Positions 1 to 19,934 are shown, numbered from the stretch's first letter. The stretch: DNA of 64,000 bases from Pegea sp. RAD2-039 (GCA_034620365.1 JAQGEQ010000071.1:3224001-3288000), one strand, 5' to 3'. Made by a program: numbers and translations. The notes: generated from the letters alone by a model not told the origin.

Positions 1-6408
<6,408 letters not shown>

Positions 6409-6719
6409 CACCATAATGTTGATATCTACTAATTCCTCATCATGACTTCATCACCTTCATCCAGACAGTTTTATTATTTACCTTTTTATGTTTACACAAT
6501 AATATAGTAGAATCTTTCCTATCTGCCTTTTCTTGTTAGTTGTTACCTTTTACGTTGTTCCTGACTTATTACTAAAACTTGCCGCTTGTCATTTAGGAAG
6601 TTTTAAACAATTAGGTCTATTGATTGATTTGTACTTGTGACCTGGTCTACTTGTATACCCCCTAACGGAATCTATTCTACATTTTCATTCATCTTATATT
6701 TCTCCCTGTTACAATCCTA

Positions 6720-6725
6720 AATAAA
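6720..6725 (+). other. Poly(A) signal of the AAK1-like gene
   Basis: An AATAAA hexamer about 310 nt after the stop codon at 6406-6408. It is the first canonical hexamer after the gene that I noticed, and it fits a short 3' UTR. Confidence 0.5.
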
Positions 6726-9700
6726 GAAATGATGACGTCACAGACGCGTGGGTCGCTTCTTATGTTTTAATATCACTTTATTTGAAGGACATATTGTCGA
6801 TATTTTAAATATTTATTTCTCATAATGTTTAGTTGTACTTGATGCTTGGAATTTATAGAAAATAAATGTTGCTGTCATGTTAAATGATGTTTTCTATTCA
6901 GGTAGCTTTCTGATGGTGAAATTCTTTTCTTCTATTTACGAATCATAACTTTAGAATACACTGTTGATTTCTATCTGATCAGCGAGAAATCTTTCATTTC
7001 TTCAGCTACAAATTATTTACTTTTCTGAGTACAACTTCAAATTACAATTTTCTTCTATTGATATGAATCAACAATTTCTCTGTTTCTATAAACTTCTTGA
7101 AACTTCTTTTTATTTTTTTCTTCTTTAAACAAGACTCTTGAAATTTACTTATATACAACATCGCTATGTTTATTTTATTTCTTTTTATGTTTGAAAATAC
7201 AATCAGTCAATATTGGTTTGATTTCTTGTGTTTAAATAAGAAGGTGATTTATTTGTAATGTTTTATACACGAAGATTTCAAAATGACTTTTTTAGATGTA
7301 TTTTTGAAACAATTTTGTCAACAATTCTGTAGAGGTCGAAATTACTTCAATGGGTTCATTAAATGGAGAAATTTTATGAATTGATCTTCAATTTAGTGAC
7401 TATAACGGAAGTAATTAAGATAACCACAGTTGAGGTTGTCAAAAAATTTGTTAGAAATTATTCAGTGTAGCTAAAAAAATTGGTTTCTGCGAGATTTTTT
7501 TCAAATAACCTTTTTTTGATAACTGGTTGATTACTTGTTTTGAAATAACACCTAATTAAATAGATAAACACAAAGTTATCAATAAAATCTTGAAAGTTTT
7601 GGAAAACTTTATTTCAGCAAAAATCTTTTTGAAACAAGAAACATTATTTGCTCCATAAAACCGATTAAATTATTCAGGATTATTTTTGGAAAGAGATATA
7701 TTTGTAAAATTAAGATTTTGTGCATAAACAAATGTTATAAATATAGTGGTAGCATGGCCCGCTTCGGCCGAGAACAGTCATGCTGTATGCCAGATCCAAT
7801 TGTTGCCCATGCAGTAAGATTCCACTCTCCACACTAAAAAAGTATCCAGCGGAACAGACAGAGTGATGCAGTTACGCCTAGCTGGTGTCACAGGAGCTAC
7901 CAGAACGAAACTGGGTATAGTGACAAACTGCCTACGAGGCTCAAACTCCTGAATTAGTTTTGTAGTATTGTGTCTCCTAGAAACTTTGTCATAAACAGAC
8001 TAACAAGGCGCTACTATCCGGGTTTCTTACGAACTTTTACTTGTTGTAAATATGTGTCCGCCTTGGCTCGAACCCGAAACAATGTATACATAATCTAAAA
8101 AAAAATGTTAAGGGTGAATTTTCAAGAGAAGAAAATTTCTATCATTAATAGTCGGAACTACTAGAAATATTATAATGAAGCTAGTTAAATTTTTAAGTTA
8201 GGTTTAATTAATAGATGACATCCATATGTGACTAGGTAGGTGGTTATGTATTACAAGAAGCTGCGATACAAAACAAGAATTATTGAAATCTTCACTTTTA
8301 TCTATTTAAAAACTGTTTAAGAATAACAGCTTAGCGAAGAAAAAGCCTTATAATATTTATTCTATATAAATAATTCTATATAATTTATATATATATATAT
8401 AAGAAAAACTATTTTTACTATTGAATGTAGTAATTTGTTGTACTGTTTTCTTTTATCATATATAATTTTTTATTTCCACTTTTTGATCATGCTTTGAAAT
8501 TTAACTTAAAACTTTAACGATTTTCCAGGAAGTTTTTAAAAATGTTTGAACGAATATAAAATTTGAATTTGTACTTAAACTAGCTTCTTTAAATCAGAAT
8601 AAAAATATCATTTTAATTTATAAATTTAATACATCTGAAATAAAAAACAAACAATATTTATTTTTACTGCTCTTGTATTTCAAATTAGTATCTGAACTGA
8701 AATTTAGCTAATTATCTAAGATTTTGCTTGCTAAATTTACAAACTTGTTAATTTTCATTAAAGACTTGGCTTAGTAAATTCTGAAGATTTTCAAAAATCT
8801 TCCGTTCAAAAATTTTATGAAAAAAAACATTTTCGGCGTATTTTTTGATTTAATTACATGCCTGAAGTTAAATTTACATTTAAACTAGTATACAGATAAC
8901 CTTGATAATGTTATATGAATTTTTATTTTGAATTCTACTTGCCTTGTATCATATTTAATTATGATTTAGGTGACAGTTGAAAAGGTGAAAAATATATAAT
9001 TCGAAATTATGTACCTTGGAACTATTTATTCCAATTTATACTTTGTGTAAAAAACTTATTTCTAAAAAAGCTCTTTTTAGTTTATTCTGCCATTTAAAAC
9101 AATAAAAATACTTAAAATGTAAACTATTTGTAGTAGGGTAAATAGTAGGTTAAATAAATTTATTATTCTATTCTTTTTTTGATATTAAAAACCTTTTTTT
9201 TAATTTAAAATAACTAGGTTTAACAAATTAGAAAACTTGATATATAATAAATACTTTTGGAATAATACAAGCTAACTTAACCTCATCTTTTTATTTTTAA
9301 AAAGGCGGAAATCTGTATTTGCTAGAATAATTTTATATATAAATAAAGTTAAACCTATTAATGGTCATTTATGAAAGTTATAACTATTAGCCATTGGTTT
9401 TGTAATTATATAAAAATAAATTTACATTTTTAAATCAAAGTATTTATCATAATAAAAGTGCATTATCAAAAAAATATGTATCTTGGTATTAAAAAGGAAC
9501 AATTTTTAATTAATTTAATCTCTAAAATTTTTTCACTTGTATATATTAAATTTAAAAGAAGTATTTTTTTTATGTTTCATTTGAACAGTTTCTTTCTGTT
9601 TGGTGATTATAAGAGCTGAAGAAAGAGATGTTATCTGTAGTAGCATTAAGATCAACATTTTTGTTAATAAATAGAAAGTTTATATGTTCAAACATGGAAG

Positions 9701-9885
9701 AAAGTTTTTAAGTTAGTTTTTCATTAGTATAATCAATATTTATGCTGATATTTTTTATTACAAATATTATGAAAAGATTAGAAAATCTTCAGTTTGTTGC
9801 CAGATAGAAAGAAGAAGATTTGTATTAATCTTTATACATTGCTGAAGTCAAAAGTTTAGATGTAAACTTATTTCTTTTATTAATA
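6726..9885. other. Intergenic region between AAK1 and CMC4
   Basis: AT-rich non-coding sequence with no credible exon on either strand. It holds a perfect TGACGTCA at 6733-6740, a GC-richer dispersed-repeat copy at about 7746-8090, and a short TA-dinucleotide run near 8385-8402. Nothing else stands out. Confidence 0.6.
7746..8090. repeat. Dispersed repeat copy A (core plus minus-strand tRNA-like B box)
   Basis: A GC-richer island. About 260 bp (7746-8010) matches, in the same orientation, the copy at 46071-46330: both share a TTCGGCCGAGAAC segment, a GGAGCTxCCAGAACGA block, TATAGTGACxAAxTGCCTAC and a TAGAA(A/G)..GTGTCT-like end. After it, on the minus strand, lies a tRNA-type B box (GGGTTCGAGCC, complement of 8065-8075) followed by an ACACATATTT segment that is also present in the other copy on the opposite strand. 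This looks like a non-autonomous, partly tRNA-derived (SINE-like) element. No protein is encoded. Confidence 0.65.
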
Positions 9886-9927
9886 GGTTCAGGTATTATT
9901 AAATATAACTTTTATTGCAAGGTAGTT

Positions 9928-10365
9928 ATGCCAAAAGCAGATCCTTGTCAAAAATACGCTTGTAAGATTCAAGATTGCCTTCAAGGTTAGTTTATTCATA
10001 AAAAATGATTTGAAGAGCTTTAAAATGTTTGTTAGTAAAATTAGCACCAACAATCAGAGTTTAAAGTAATTTACTGAAAGAGTAAATTGTAAAGTTGGTT
10101 TTCCTGAGTTATTTAAAACTAATTAAATTTTTTTTTGCTATTTTTGTTTTATAAAGTAAAACCCAATTTATCTGATTTTCTTTATCAATTATAATTATTA
10201 ATATTATTTATTAATTATAATTAATTTTTAGCAAACAATTGGCAGGAGAATAAGTGCCAAACAGCAATTGAAAATTTGAGAAAGTGCTGTGAGAGGTTTC
10301 AACATTTAAATCAAGTTTGTTGTCGAGGAATTAAACTGACAACAGATAGCAACAAAGATGATTAG
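9928..10365 (+). CDS. CMC4: CMC4, twin CX9C mitochondrial protein
   Basis: Small protein of the mitochondrial intermembrane space, imported by the Mia40 disulfide relay (family knowledge). Exons are 9928-9985 and 10232-10365, joined in phase, giving 63 residues against about 68 in human. It begins MPKADPCQKYAC and carries two exact CX9C pairs, C-QKYACKIQD-C and C-QTAIENLRK-C, plus the extra cysteines typical of CMC4. A splice-acceptor-like site ends at 9886, 41 nt upstream of the ATG. The stop TAG (10363-10365) overlaps by 8 nt the ATG (10358) of the downstream MRPL44 reading frame, so the two proteins probably share an mRNA. Identification is firm on the cysteine spacing and the start. Confidence 0.93.
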
Positions 10366-11788
10366 TTGCTATTTATCAAATCTTAGACGTCTGTCAGCTC
10401 CCCTACTACAAGCATCTTCAGCTATATTTCAAGCCAAACATACCTATGCCAAATATCCTGGTAATCCGCAGATAAAACCTTATAAGAGTATCATTCCAAA
10501 AGAACCAAGATGGAAGATTCATTGGTTAAGAGCTGTTAAAAGAAAGATGGAAATAGAAGGGGAAGAACCAAGATGTGCTCGTCGAGATAAAGGATGTTGG
10601 GATGAAGAGGCTGAAGTCAATTGCTTCAAGTCAGTAAAATAAAAGTCCCAAAATTTGAAGTAGAATTTGTTTAGAATAAAACTGTGGATATAAAAATGTT
10701 GTTGATTCTAATCACTTCTGATCTTTCATGAATTTGTAAATTCTAACCATTCAATTAGTAAATTCAAATTTTTACTAATTTTTAATACAATTTTAAATCA
10801 TTCTCTGAAAGCTGCTAGTTTATTCTATAACTCTTTTTATATACTTCCTTCTACTTAGAATATAAATATCTTATTTACTATTAGATTTTTAATGAATTTA
10901 TTTTTTCAAACTTTGTATTCAAATAAAGTAACTTAAATTGATTTGTACTATCAATAGATTTCAATCATATGAAATCACCAATTTAAAAATTGATCTCAAA
11001 TCTTCTTCTTCTTCAGAGCTCGTCTTGGCATCACAGTTGATAACAATATCCTCGCTTCAGTCTTTACATCGGACTCTTCATCTACATTAGACTCACCATC
11101 TTCTATTCAAGAACATCAAAAACTTTCTAACGAAGGCGAAGATTTCTGTAGACGTTTTATTCATCATTACATCTCTATAAGTCTTCATTCAGCCCCAGAA
11201 GAGTGTCAAAAATCAGTATATGACTATCTCCTCGAAGAAGCAAATGTAGCAAACATCGCATCACATCTAGGATTTGATGATTTAGTGAAATCACCAGTCT
11301 ACCCTCTCACTGATGACTTGTTAGTCAGCTCTTTTTATGCCAGTCTTGCAGCGATATCTCAAGCAGATGGACCTGTAGTTGCTGGTCGCTTGTTGTTAGA
11401 CTTTGTGGTTCCCCAGCTAGTTGGTAAAGACATCTTACATGATATCTGGAAACCAAAAGATCCCATGAAGCTTCTAATCAAGGAGCTGTGCAAAAGATCA
11501 CAGGAGCCTCCTGAAGCAAGACTTGTTCATGATGTAGGGATTAACACCGTGATGCCTTGCTTTGTAGTCGCTCTCTTTTCTGATAAAGAGTTTCTTGCTG
11601 AGTCCGGAGCTGAATCTATTATTCTAGCTGAGATTGATGCTGCGAAGATCGCGTTGAGAAAGATGTATAAGATTGAAGAGACGGGAAAGAGTCTTTTGAT
11701 GGGAGTTAGAGTAGATGAAGAGTTTTTGTATGAACTCTTTACACCTTTTGTTAGTAGAGAATCTTTGAAAATTAGTTTGCAAAAGTAA
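10358..11788 (+). CDS. MRPL44: Mitochondrial ribosomal protein mL44 (MRPL44)
   Basis: Large-subunit mitoribosomal protein with a degenerate RNase III fold and a dsRNA-binding domain (family knowledge). The first exon starts at 10358 with a basic, Ser/Leu-rich presumed mitochondrial presequence. It runs to about 10629 and carries the family's KPxWDxxAExxxF-like segment, here KGCWDEEAEVNCF. The last exon, 11017-11788, starts ARLGI and continues through EEANVANIASHLGFDDL, DFVVPQLVGKDILHDIW, PMKLLIKELCKRS, PPEARLVHD, SDKEFLAESGAE and EIDAAKIALRKMY, matching the second half of MRPL44 closely. About 30 residues that normally link the two parts are not placed: a small exon between 10630 and 11016 is expected but I could not settle its borders. 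An AATAAA lies at 11829-11834. Confidence 0.9.
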
Positions 11789-11828
11789 TTGTTGAAAGTT
11801 TTAATTTTATTTGTTGAAATATTTATAA

Positions 11829-11834
11829 AATAAA
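11829..11834 (+). other. Poly(A) signal of MRPL44 (and CMC4-MRPL44 mRNA)
   Basis: AATAAA about 40 nt after the MRPL44 stop. No AATAAA-type end is needed between CMC4 and MRPL44, because their reading frames overlap. Confidence 0.6.
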
Positions 11835-11849
11835 TGAAATTTGTTTCAT

Positions 11850-13929
11850 CTTCCATCTCTTTTTTACATCTTTGTGTTTCAGTTTGAATATTTCAAATGT
11901 TTTTCAGAAACACTAGTAACAAACTAGATTCTTACTTCTAATAAAATACTTTTTGTGACTTTTAAGAGTAATTTAAGTTTGAAATTATCACCACTCCAAG
12001 AAAATTGTAATTTCGCCTAAAAACGTAAAAATTCCAATTTCAAGTCTTTATATTGCTAATGTAATCCTGAAATTACTAATTTTTAAAAACAAAAATTTAT
12101 GGCTTTTATATAGAAAACATTTTTGTAAATTCAATTACAATAATAGTCCAGATTTTTAAATAAGGAGAGAGTTGCTAAAGTTTGTGAGATAAAAAACCCA
12201 GTAAGTTGAATTAGATGTAAAATGTAGATATTGACTGATAAATACATTTAAGTCTATTTCCATCAACAATAGATAGATGCTTACATCTAATAAGTTGAAA
12301 ATGAGAAACAGAACCACATCAAAATGACGGTAATACAGATAAATGCTAAGGGTTAGTCGACTTACAGTTTATATCTTTCTTTATAAAGTCTCCCTAACTC
12401 TACATCAAATAGGTGTAGTTTCATTTATGGTGGTAGAAAGTTAAGTATTTATGTGACTTAACACCTTTTATTGATACACAGAACAATCTATTTTTAATAA
12501 TTTAGATTTTTTTCAAATTTTTCCAAATCTTCTTTATTAGTGAGCTACTTCAGTTCAGCTTTCTTACAAAGAATCTTTTTTTTATCTATGAGCATTTTTG
12601 AAACTTTTTGAAAGCGTTAGAGATGAATTCAATTACTTAACATGTATATAACACAAAATACATTAGATTGGATAAATTATCTAACATTTGGATTTTAGTT
12701 CTTAACCAATTTTTACAGCCATCTAATTTTATGAAAATTGTAATTTCAACTTTTAAAGATGTCTAATAAACAATTTGATATTTTCAACCATTAGATTTTA
12801 TATTTAGCATTTTAAGTATACTGAAAAATTAGTAATACCATCTTTTTCAACTTTATTAAAATTACTAGTACTTTTTATTTTAATTGTCTTTCTATTTATC
12901 TAAGCTTTAATTTTGTTTTTACTCCAAATTATCTAAAACGCATTTTGTACTATATTTAGTCACTTAAGCAGTTAGAAAAAACCTCAAAAATTGTGCTTGA
13001 ATATATTTAAAAAATATACATATACTATAAAATTATATTTTTAATTAGTTTAAATCTTGTCGATTAACAAGATTACAATTTAATTACAAACAAAAATAAC
13101 AAAAGTTTCTTACGAGAGTTCACTTATTAGGGTAATCCCGATAACTAAAATTTATTTGAGATTAAACGGAAATATGAATGTGTGTAGCTTACATGAGTTT
13201 GGAACTAGACAAGTTTTTAACATTCTTAGAGTTTGTGCTTTATCTTTAGTTTTATTCTTTTTAAACGTATTTTGTTAAAACTTTATTTGATAATATGTTT
13301 AATTCTTTATAATTAATTCATAATTATTTTAACCTAGTTCTTAGAAAGCAAAAGTTTCAATTTGCAACATTTCTAATGCTCAACATACATCTTTATCAGT
13401 ATTCTGTAAAAAAGATTTGCTTGAGTTTCTTTTAGTTTTTTAGTTCTTCAGATAATAAAACAATTAAGTTTATTATCTTATTTTATTTCTTTGTACTGAT
13501 TGTTAAGATATTTAATCCAACTGTAGAAAGCTTCAAATTTTGATTTAACAAATATTTGCATACTTTTAATGATTCCTTTCTTATAGATTTCATGTAAAGG
13601 CAACATATTTATGGCATTTTCCATATATAGTTTGCGGAATACTAAGTTTCATATTGCCATAATATTTTTTGTGTGTTTTTATATCATTTTTTTGACTAGT
13701 TTCATCAAATTTCATTTTAATATTTCATCAAAAAATGCAAAAATTGAAGATCAGGTTACTATGGCATCTTCTATCATATCAGTAACTTAGTATAATTAAA
13801 TGTAACTACTATTTTTTAAAGATCTTATAAACTTTTGAAAACATAATTCAAGTTTAACTTTTATATAAATTCTTTAAAATTACATCACAATTCTATTTTC
13901 ATAAAAAACAAAAAAGTTTTTCTTCTTAG
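11850..13929. other. Intergenic / 5' intron of the GALNT gene
   Basis: AT-rich sequence with no recognisable exon. A GalNAc-transferase should begin with a short cytosolic tail and one membrane segment. No such exon was convincingly seen here, so the first exon(s) may be small and unrecognised. Confidence 0.5.
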
Positions 13930-16900
13930 AAAGTAGAAGATATCTTAAAAACTTTCAATTTCACTAATTACATCTTTTCACAACGAGGAAACCCAAGTAT
14001 CTTTGAACGAAACTTTTTCAATCAACGAGTTAGCGATGCTTTAAATCCATTCAGAGACTTACCTGATACAAGATGTAAAATGTGAGAATCTTTAGATCAT
14101 TGAAATAGATCATGTGATGTAATTACTTTCTGCTTAGATGTCAGAAACAAACTTTTATTGTTAATGAGAAGTATGCTACAAGTATTATCATCACTTTTTT
14201 CAATGAAGCTCGCTCTACTCTATTAAGAACTGTTTTAAGGTAATTGTTGGTATTACTAAAAACTGATCTGTAACATTCTTCATAATTTTGGGTTTACCTC
14301 TAAAACCAATAAGTATATTCATGATGAGCATTTTTTAGTTTGATCAGTTTAAATTTAACTAATCTATAAAACCTTCTTAGCTTGTATCAAGCTATATTGA
14401 TATCGAAAAAACTGTTCATTGCACAACTCAATATTTATCAAATTACTATTTTCTTATATTCTAGTGATCTACAAACGAAACATAAATGTCAAATTGAACA
14501 TAACTTACACAGATAAATTTTTAGACTTAGACAAAGAACACATTGTTAAAATAATGTCCTTGGTAATAAAATAATTTAATAATAGTTTCAATAAGTTTAT
14601 TTCCCTGAGTATTTAAACTAAATATTTATATTTCTGCAATTAAATAATTAGTATTTGTTTTCAGCGCTTATACAAGAAGCCCACCACATCTAATCAAAGA
14701 GATTATTCTAATTGATGACTTTAGTGATGATGGTTAGTTTGAAAATGTTAGATCTGTAGTAAAAAAATATCATTTAAGTAATTCTGCAAGTAATATATAA
14801 TGCTTCCAGTTTCTGTATTCTTATTCATTTTTAAACTGTGATATTAAAGCTATTTTCATTATCTTTCTGCTCATATTTTATGTTTTGAGAGCTTTTTTGT
14901 TTGTATATTTTATCATCTACAGCCATGTGTTAGACAAATGAATAAATAAACATAAAAAATATATTAATCTTGACAATCAAGATTTCTACTGACTCTAACA
15001 GCGATTAGCGAAATATGTTGTTTGTGCAATAAGCTTTTCAAAGAACAACAAAATATTATTGATTAATCTATGTATATGGTTTTTAAAAAAATCGTCTAAA
15101 ATACTCATATTACAAATTAAGCTCCTGAAAAAACAAACTTTTTAGCCCTTAACAAATATTATGTTAATATAAAAACTGTTTACAGAAAACGATTGTGTTT
15201 GGTTAGAAAGCCTTCCAAAAGTGTTCTGCTATAGAAACTCTAAACGTGAAGGTTGGTACCACATTCGTTTTTATTTGCAGTTCAATGTTTGAACAGGATA
15301 TTGAACAAATTTAATTTTGAGCTAATTGAATTGATACAAAAAATTTAGAACAGTAAGAATGTTTTGTTATTCTGTTGGCTTCGTATTCTACAAGTTTGAT
15401 TGATGCAACAAAATTTCAGGTTTAATAAGGTCTCGTGTGCTAGGAGCAGATAAAGCGAATGGATCTATTCTGACGTTTTTAGATTCACATTGTGAATGCA
15501 ATGTAGGTTGGTTACCTCCTTTACTTCAACGAGTTTCAGAAGTTAGTTCAAATTGTTGAATGATTGAAATTGATTTTTGATAAATAACATTTTATGTCGT
15601 TCAGAATAGAAGAACAGTTGTAAGTCCTATAATTGATGTTATTGAAGCTGGAACTTTTAAATACACTGCTGCCTCATCAAATATCATCGGAGCTTTTGAC
15701 TGGAATCTTCATTTTAAATGGAGAGTTAAAAATAAACCCGTTGAAGAAAGCGACCAGCCTTTAGAGTAACATTAAATTTTGCTATTTGAATATCTTTAAA
15801 AATCATAAATAAAAGTAATTAAACAAATCGAATACATCCAATTCATCTGCTTGATATTTAATCATCTAGAACTCCTGTGATCGCCGGAGGTTTGTTTTCA
15901 ATTGATAAAAGTTGGTTTGATGAGATTGGTAGATATGACACAAAAATGAATATTTGGGGCGGAGAAAACTTCGGTGAGACACAACAAAGAGTTGAACTTT
16001 ACTGTTAGCTTTCTTGCAAATTTAGTTTAATGAAATGGTTAGAATATAACAAGCTGAATTGTTCTACGAATTTATATAATTGTTATGAAATATAATAAGA
16101 ATAAACTTGATGTTGACAATGTGTGTGGGATTGTGTGGGTTCTTATCATCTTAGTGAAGCAAATTTATGGTCAAAACTTTTAACAACTTTATATTTCAAG
16201 AATTTTAACTTTTTTGAATAAAACTTTAAAAATTGGAAATTTTAGAAATAAAATTTTTCTAGAAATCTCTTTTAAGACTTGGATGTGTGGAGGAAGGATG
16301 GAGATCGTTCCTTGTAGTCGTGTAGGTCATGTTTTTCGCAAAAAGCATCCTTATTCATTCCCACAAGGAAACGGGAGAACATACGCGCGGTTAGTCATCT
16401 CGAATCTGTAAATCTTTAGATCGAATTGATCTTCGAATCTTCCAGTAATTCTCGGAGAGTAGCTGAGGTTTGGATGGATAATTACAAAGAACAATTTTTC
16501 AAAGCTCGGCCTCCAGCTTTAAAAGTTCGATTTGACGAAGAAGAGCTTTTAAGGTGAAGTTTAAGTTTGTAGATCTTCAATCAAAATAAAAAAAATCTGA
16601 ACTACAAATCTCACTTGCTCTTCAAATACTTCGACAAGTTTTAGTTTAAAAGCTTTCATTAATTAGTTTCAATGAATGTTTTTGTTACAATTGATTTATT
16701 TGTCGATTTGAAAATCGCAGTGTAGTTCGGTGGTTGTTTTTGAATGTGATTTTAATCGATGTTCAACAACTTCATAAGAGCAATTAATTACTACAAAGTT
16801 TTCATTGAAACATTTTGAAGTTGTTACAACTCAGTTATGATTCAATATTTTAATTTACTTTTCACAGCTTAAAGAAAAGAAAAAAATTAAGAAAGAAGTT

Positions 16901-17705
16901 AAATTGTCACTCGTTTCAATGGTACTTGGACCACATTTATCCACAATTGCTGTTGGTTTAGTAACTCTTCAGTTTGACTCAAAAATAATCATCTTCCTTT
17001 AAGAGTATCTGATCTGAGAAATCCAGTGGCTTATCAATTCATTTCAGAAGGTCATTGCCTCACTTATCAACGTTTGAATAGTCAAAGAAACCATCTGGTG
17101 CTGGCTTCCTGCCAACAGGGGACAGATGCAGTGAGTTACTTGTCAGACTCGATTAAAACCAATTAGGTCAAGCTTTGTTAAGAAACATAAGCCTATGATA
17201 AATAAAGTAGATTGTTAGAGCGTTGTCTAGTCGCTACGAGTAAGACAACTTAAAGTAGAGGACTGTATATAAAGGGAACAAGAATTATGTTTACTCTAAT
17301 ACGAAAGACATAAGTCAGAGAAACGCCGATTTTTATATTCTCTTTGTTGCCTAGAAATTTCTTTGGATTCAAAACTTGAATGGACAGCTTTGTAATGTGA
17401 AGAGCTCTTCCTGTGCATCTGCTGTTTATAGTGAAAAGAATCCTAAAGTGATGCTAGATGCAACAAATCCAAGTAACTCTTCACAAGTAGGAATCATCAT
17501 TTTCTAACATATTTTATTTAATTTTTGAAACATTTTGATATTTAATCTGTGAAACCTTCTGCAGAGATGGAGATTTCGTGGCAATGTTCTACTTCATCGT
17601 CTCACTGGCTTCTGTTTGTCACTCTCAAACTCCAGTAAGTACTTGATCCTGAATGAAGTGGATAGAAATGTGTGTCTGCAGTGGAATCTGAAACCAGTTG
17701 TTTAA
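13930..17705 (+). CDS. GALNT2: Polypeptide N-acetylgalactosaminyltransferase, GALNT2-like (N-terminus missing)
   Basis: Golgi enzyme that transfers GalNAc from UDP-GalNAc to Ser/Thr, starting mucin-type O-glycans. Exons read as 13930-14081, 14137-14239, 14665-14732, 15186-15251, 15420-15541, 15605-15765, 15870-15973, 16263-16389, 16446-16553, 16868-16951, 17004-17130, 17355-17486 and 17565-17705. Domain marks in order: [39 protein letters not shown], the metal-binding DSHCE motif, [66 protein letters not shown] and [15 protein letters not shown]-terminal ricin-type lectin domain follows, with the repeat marks LWIQN, RWRF and LQWNL. The sequence before the first motif also resembles GALNT2. 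The membrane anchor is not located. An AATAAA lies at 17919-17924. Confidence 0.92.
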
Positions 17706-19934
17706 AGATTTAGGAATTTAGATTTAGAAATCATGAATCTGTTCAAATATTTTGATTAAATCTTTTTTATTATTTATTTATTTATTAGAATTATGTCCTT
17801 TTTATTTGTGTAGTAGTCAGTTTTATACTGCTGGCATCATATAGCTACATAGCAAATGATGTTTACAGTATAATCTTTTGAATGTTTACAGTTAAAATGT
17901 TTTTCTTTGTTTTGTTTGAATAAAATTATTTAATCTTTGAAACTTCTGATTATGAGCAGCAAATCGAAACTTTTTTGAGGATTATCTAGTATTTTGTGAA
18001 GTTAAGTTTCAAACTATTCAAATACATGGAGAAAAAATAAGACTAGCTCTTTTAGAACATGTTTAAATCTCGCAACACCTTATAGAATTGATAAAAGTAT
18101 TATTAATATTTAAAATAATAAATTTTGAAGAATACACCATAGAAACATCTTCAATTATTCAAAGTTGCAAAATTAGATGCAATAAAATAGATATCCGTTT
18201 AGCAGTTTGTTGAAAGTTTTAAAAAGTTTTTTTTTTCAACGAAATGATGGTAAGTAAAAATATCGTTTCAGTTATTAGTTTAAATCAAAATCTTTTGGCT
18301 TTTAAGGTCACTACATAAAACTCTAATAATTTAAAACAATATTTGAATTTTATTTTTATAAAATCTAAAATTAGTTGATTTAAATCAAGAAGTAGTTTGA
18401 ATAAATTGACAAGTTAAAAAATTTGTTAAAACTAATAGATCACCAACTAGACTAAATTTTTCTTATATCAAACAACAAATTTAAAATCTATAGTTTCATT
18501 TAATGTGGTCTCAGATTCAGATTCATAGATTACAAATAATCAAGCTCAGGATTTTTCAAATCGGGGCTTGAGGACTATACTAGGCCCTAGACGAACGGCT
18601 CAATATATTTGTTAAAATATTCATTTTCGAAATTTTTTACAAAATTCTACCGAAAAACAACTTACCTACGTTGTTTATTCCATAAGATTTTTGTATAAAT
18701 TGACGGACTAAGTGATTAGTGCGAAATGATCAAAACTTGATCACAAAACTTAATTATTGTTTAGGTATCTAGCAGCATGCAGTAATTCTTAGTTCATCAT
18801 GTAGGAAAAATAAATTCATTTCTTTCCAGCATACGAAAAGATTTTTATATTAATGATACTTAAATTTTATATTCCTAGTTACCAATTTGTGCTTTATTCT
18901 AAATAACCTTTTAAATAATCAATTTTTAAAGTAGAAAATTTAACTTGTTATGATGAGGCCTAAAAAACTTTAGACAAATGAGTAAAGTATGATTAGATGT
19001 TATTCTCTGTCACTATAAAATTGTAGATAAAACCTTCAGTTACATTTCCTATCAATAAATTTTCATTATTCTTATCTGAGAAATGTTGGCTTTTAAACGG
19101 AATTTGCATTTAGATGATAGATTATCATGACAGAAACATGTTTAGCTGAAATTCATATTCACTCTGTAATTAGTAATTGTGATTTACTGTATTAAAAACC
19201 AGAAGTGAAACTTAGTTTCACTGTATAGTGATTTTACTGTTACCAACATATCAAGCTTTTAAAAAATTAAAGTTTTCAGCAGAAAAATCGGGACAAAAAC
19301 TAAGAGATTTTCGAATTAAGGTATATAGCAAGATGAATTGGAGTCTGTATTCTGTGGTAATAACAGTCGCTAAATCCAAAAGGAACTAATTTGTAAACTG
19401 ATTTAAAACAAATGCATGGAACCATAGCAAGATGAGAAACTTTTTGGATGCTGTTAATAACGACCAAGGTGACCTAATATTGTTCACAATATTTAAATGA
19501 TTCAGATATGATAAATGTTTCGAAGGATTTTGTGAACTCTTTTAAGGAAAAATAAGCTTTGCCATAATTTATAGTGACAGTATCGACTTATATTGCTTTA
19601 TTTGAAAAAAAAAATTATTGAAGAAGATAGATAGAGTATATTTTTAGTGAACAGTTACAATAAAATACAGAAATTATCGCTTGCAAAAATGAAATGAAGT
19701 TCAAATTATATTATATTATAATTATTAATATTTTTTGATGACGATTTTGCTTAACAACTATCAAACAAAATCGTGTTTATTTTTCATTACAATAAAATAC
19801 AAAAAAGTTTTGATTAATAGTGACGTCATAATACAAGTCTCTGAGATAAGTTTTAGTAATTACATAATTTACTTTCCAACTACAGTTTTACAGAAGTGAG
19901 AGTTTTTAAGATTTTACAAAAAATTTTCTTAAAA
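17706..19934. other. Intergenic region
   Basis: AT-rich sequence that holds the GALNT 3' UTR and the presumed 5' region of the downstream single-exon gene. A perfect TGACGTCA lies at 19821-19828, about 110 nt before that gene's first ATG. Nothing else is recognised. Confidence 0.5.

Noticed and set aside
8385-8402. TA-dinucleotide run
   Set aside because: Short simple repeat, expected in sequence this AT-rich.
11017-11788. First taken for a PDCD4-like MA3-domain gene
   Set aside because: Residue patterns such as KELCKRSQ.PPEARL and EIDAAKIALRKMY fit MRPL44 along the whole exon, and the upstream exon supplies its N-terminus.
11527-11856. A 109-codon minus-strand frame
   Set aside because: It is the antisense shadow of the MRPL44 last exon.
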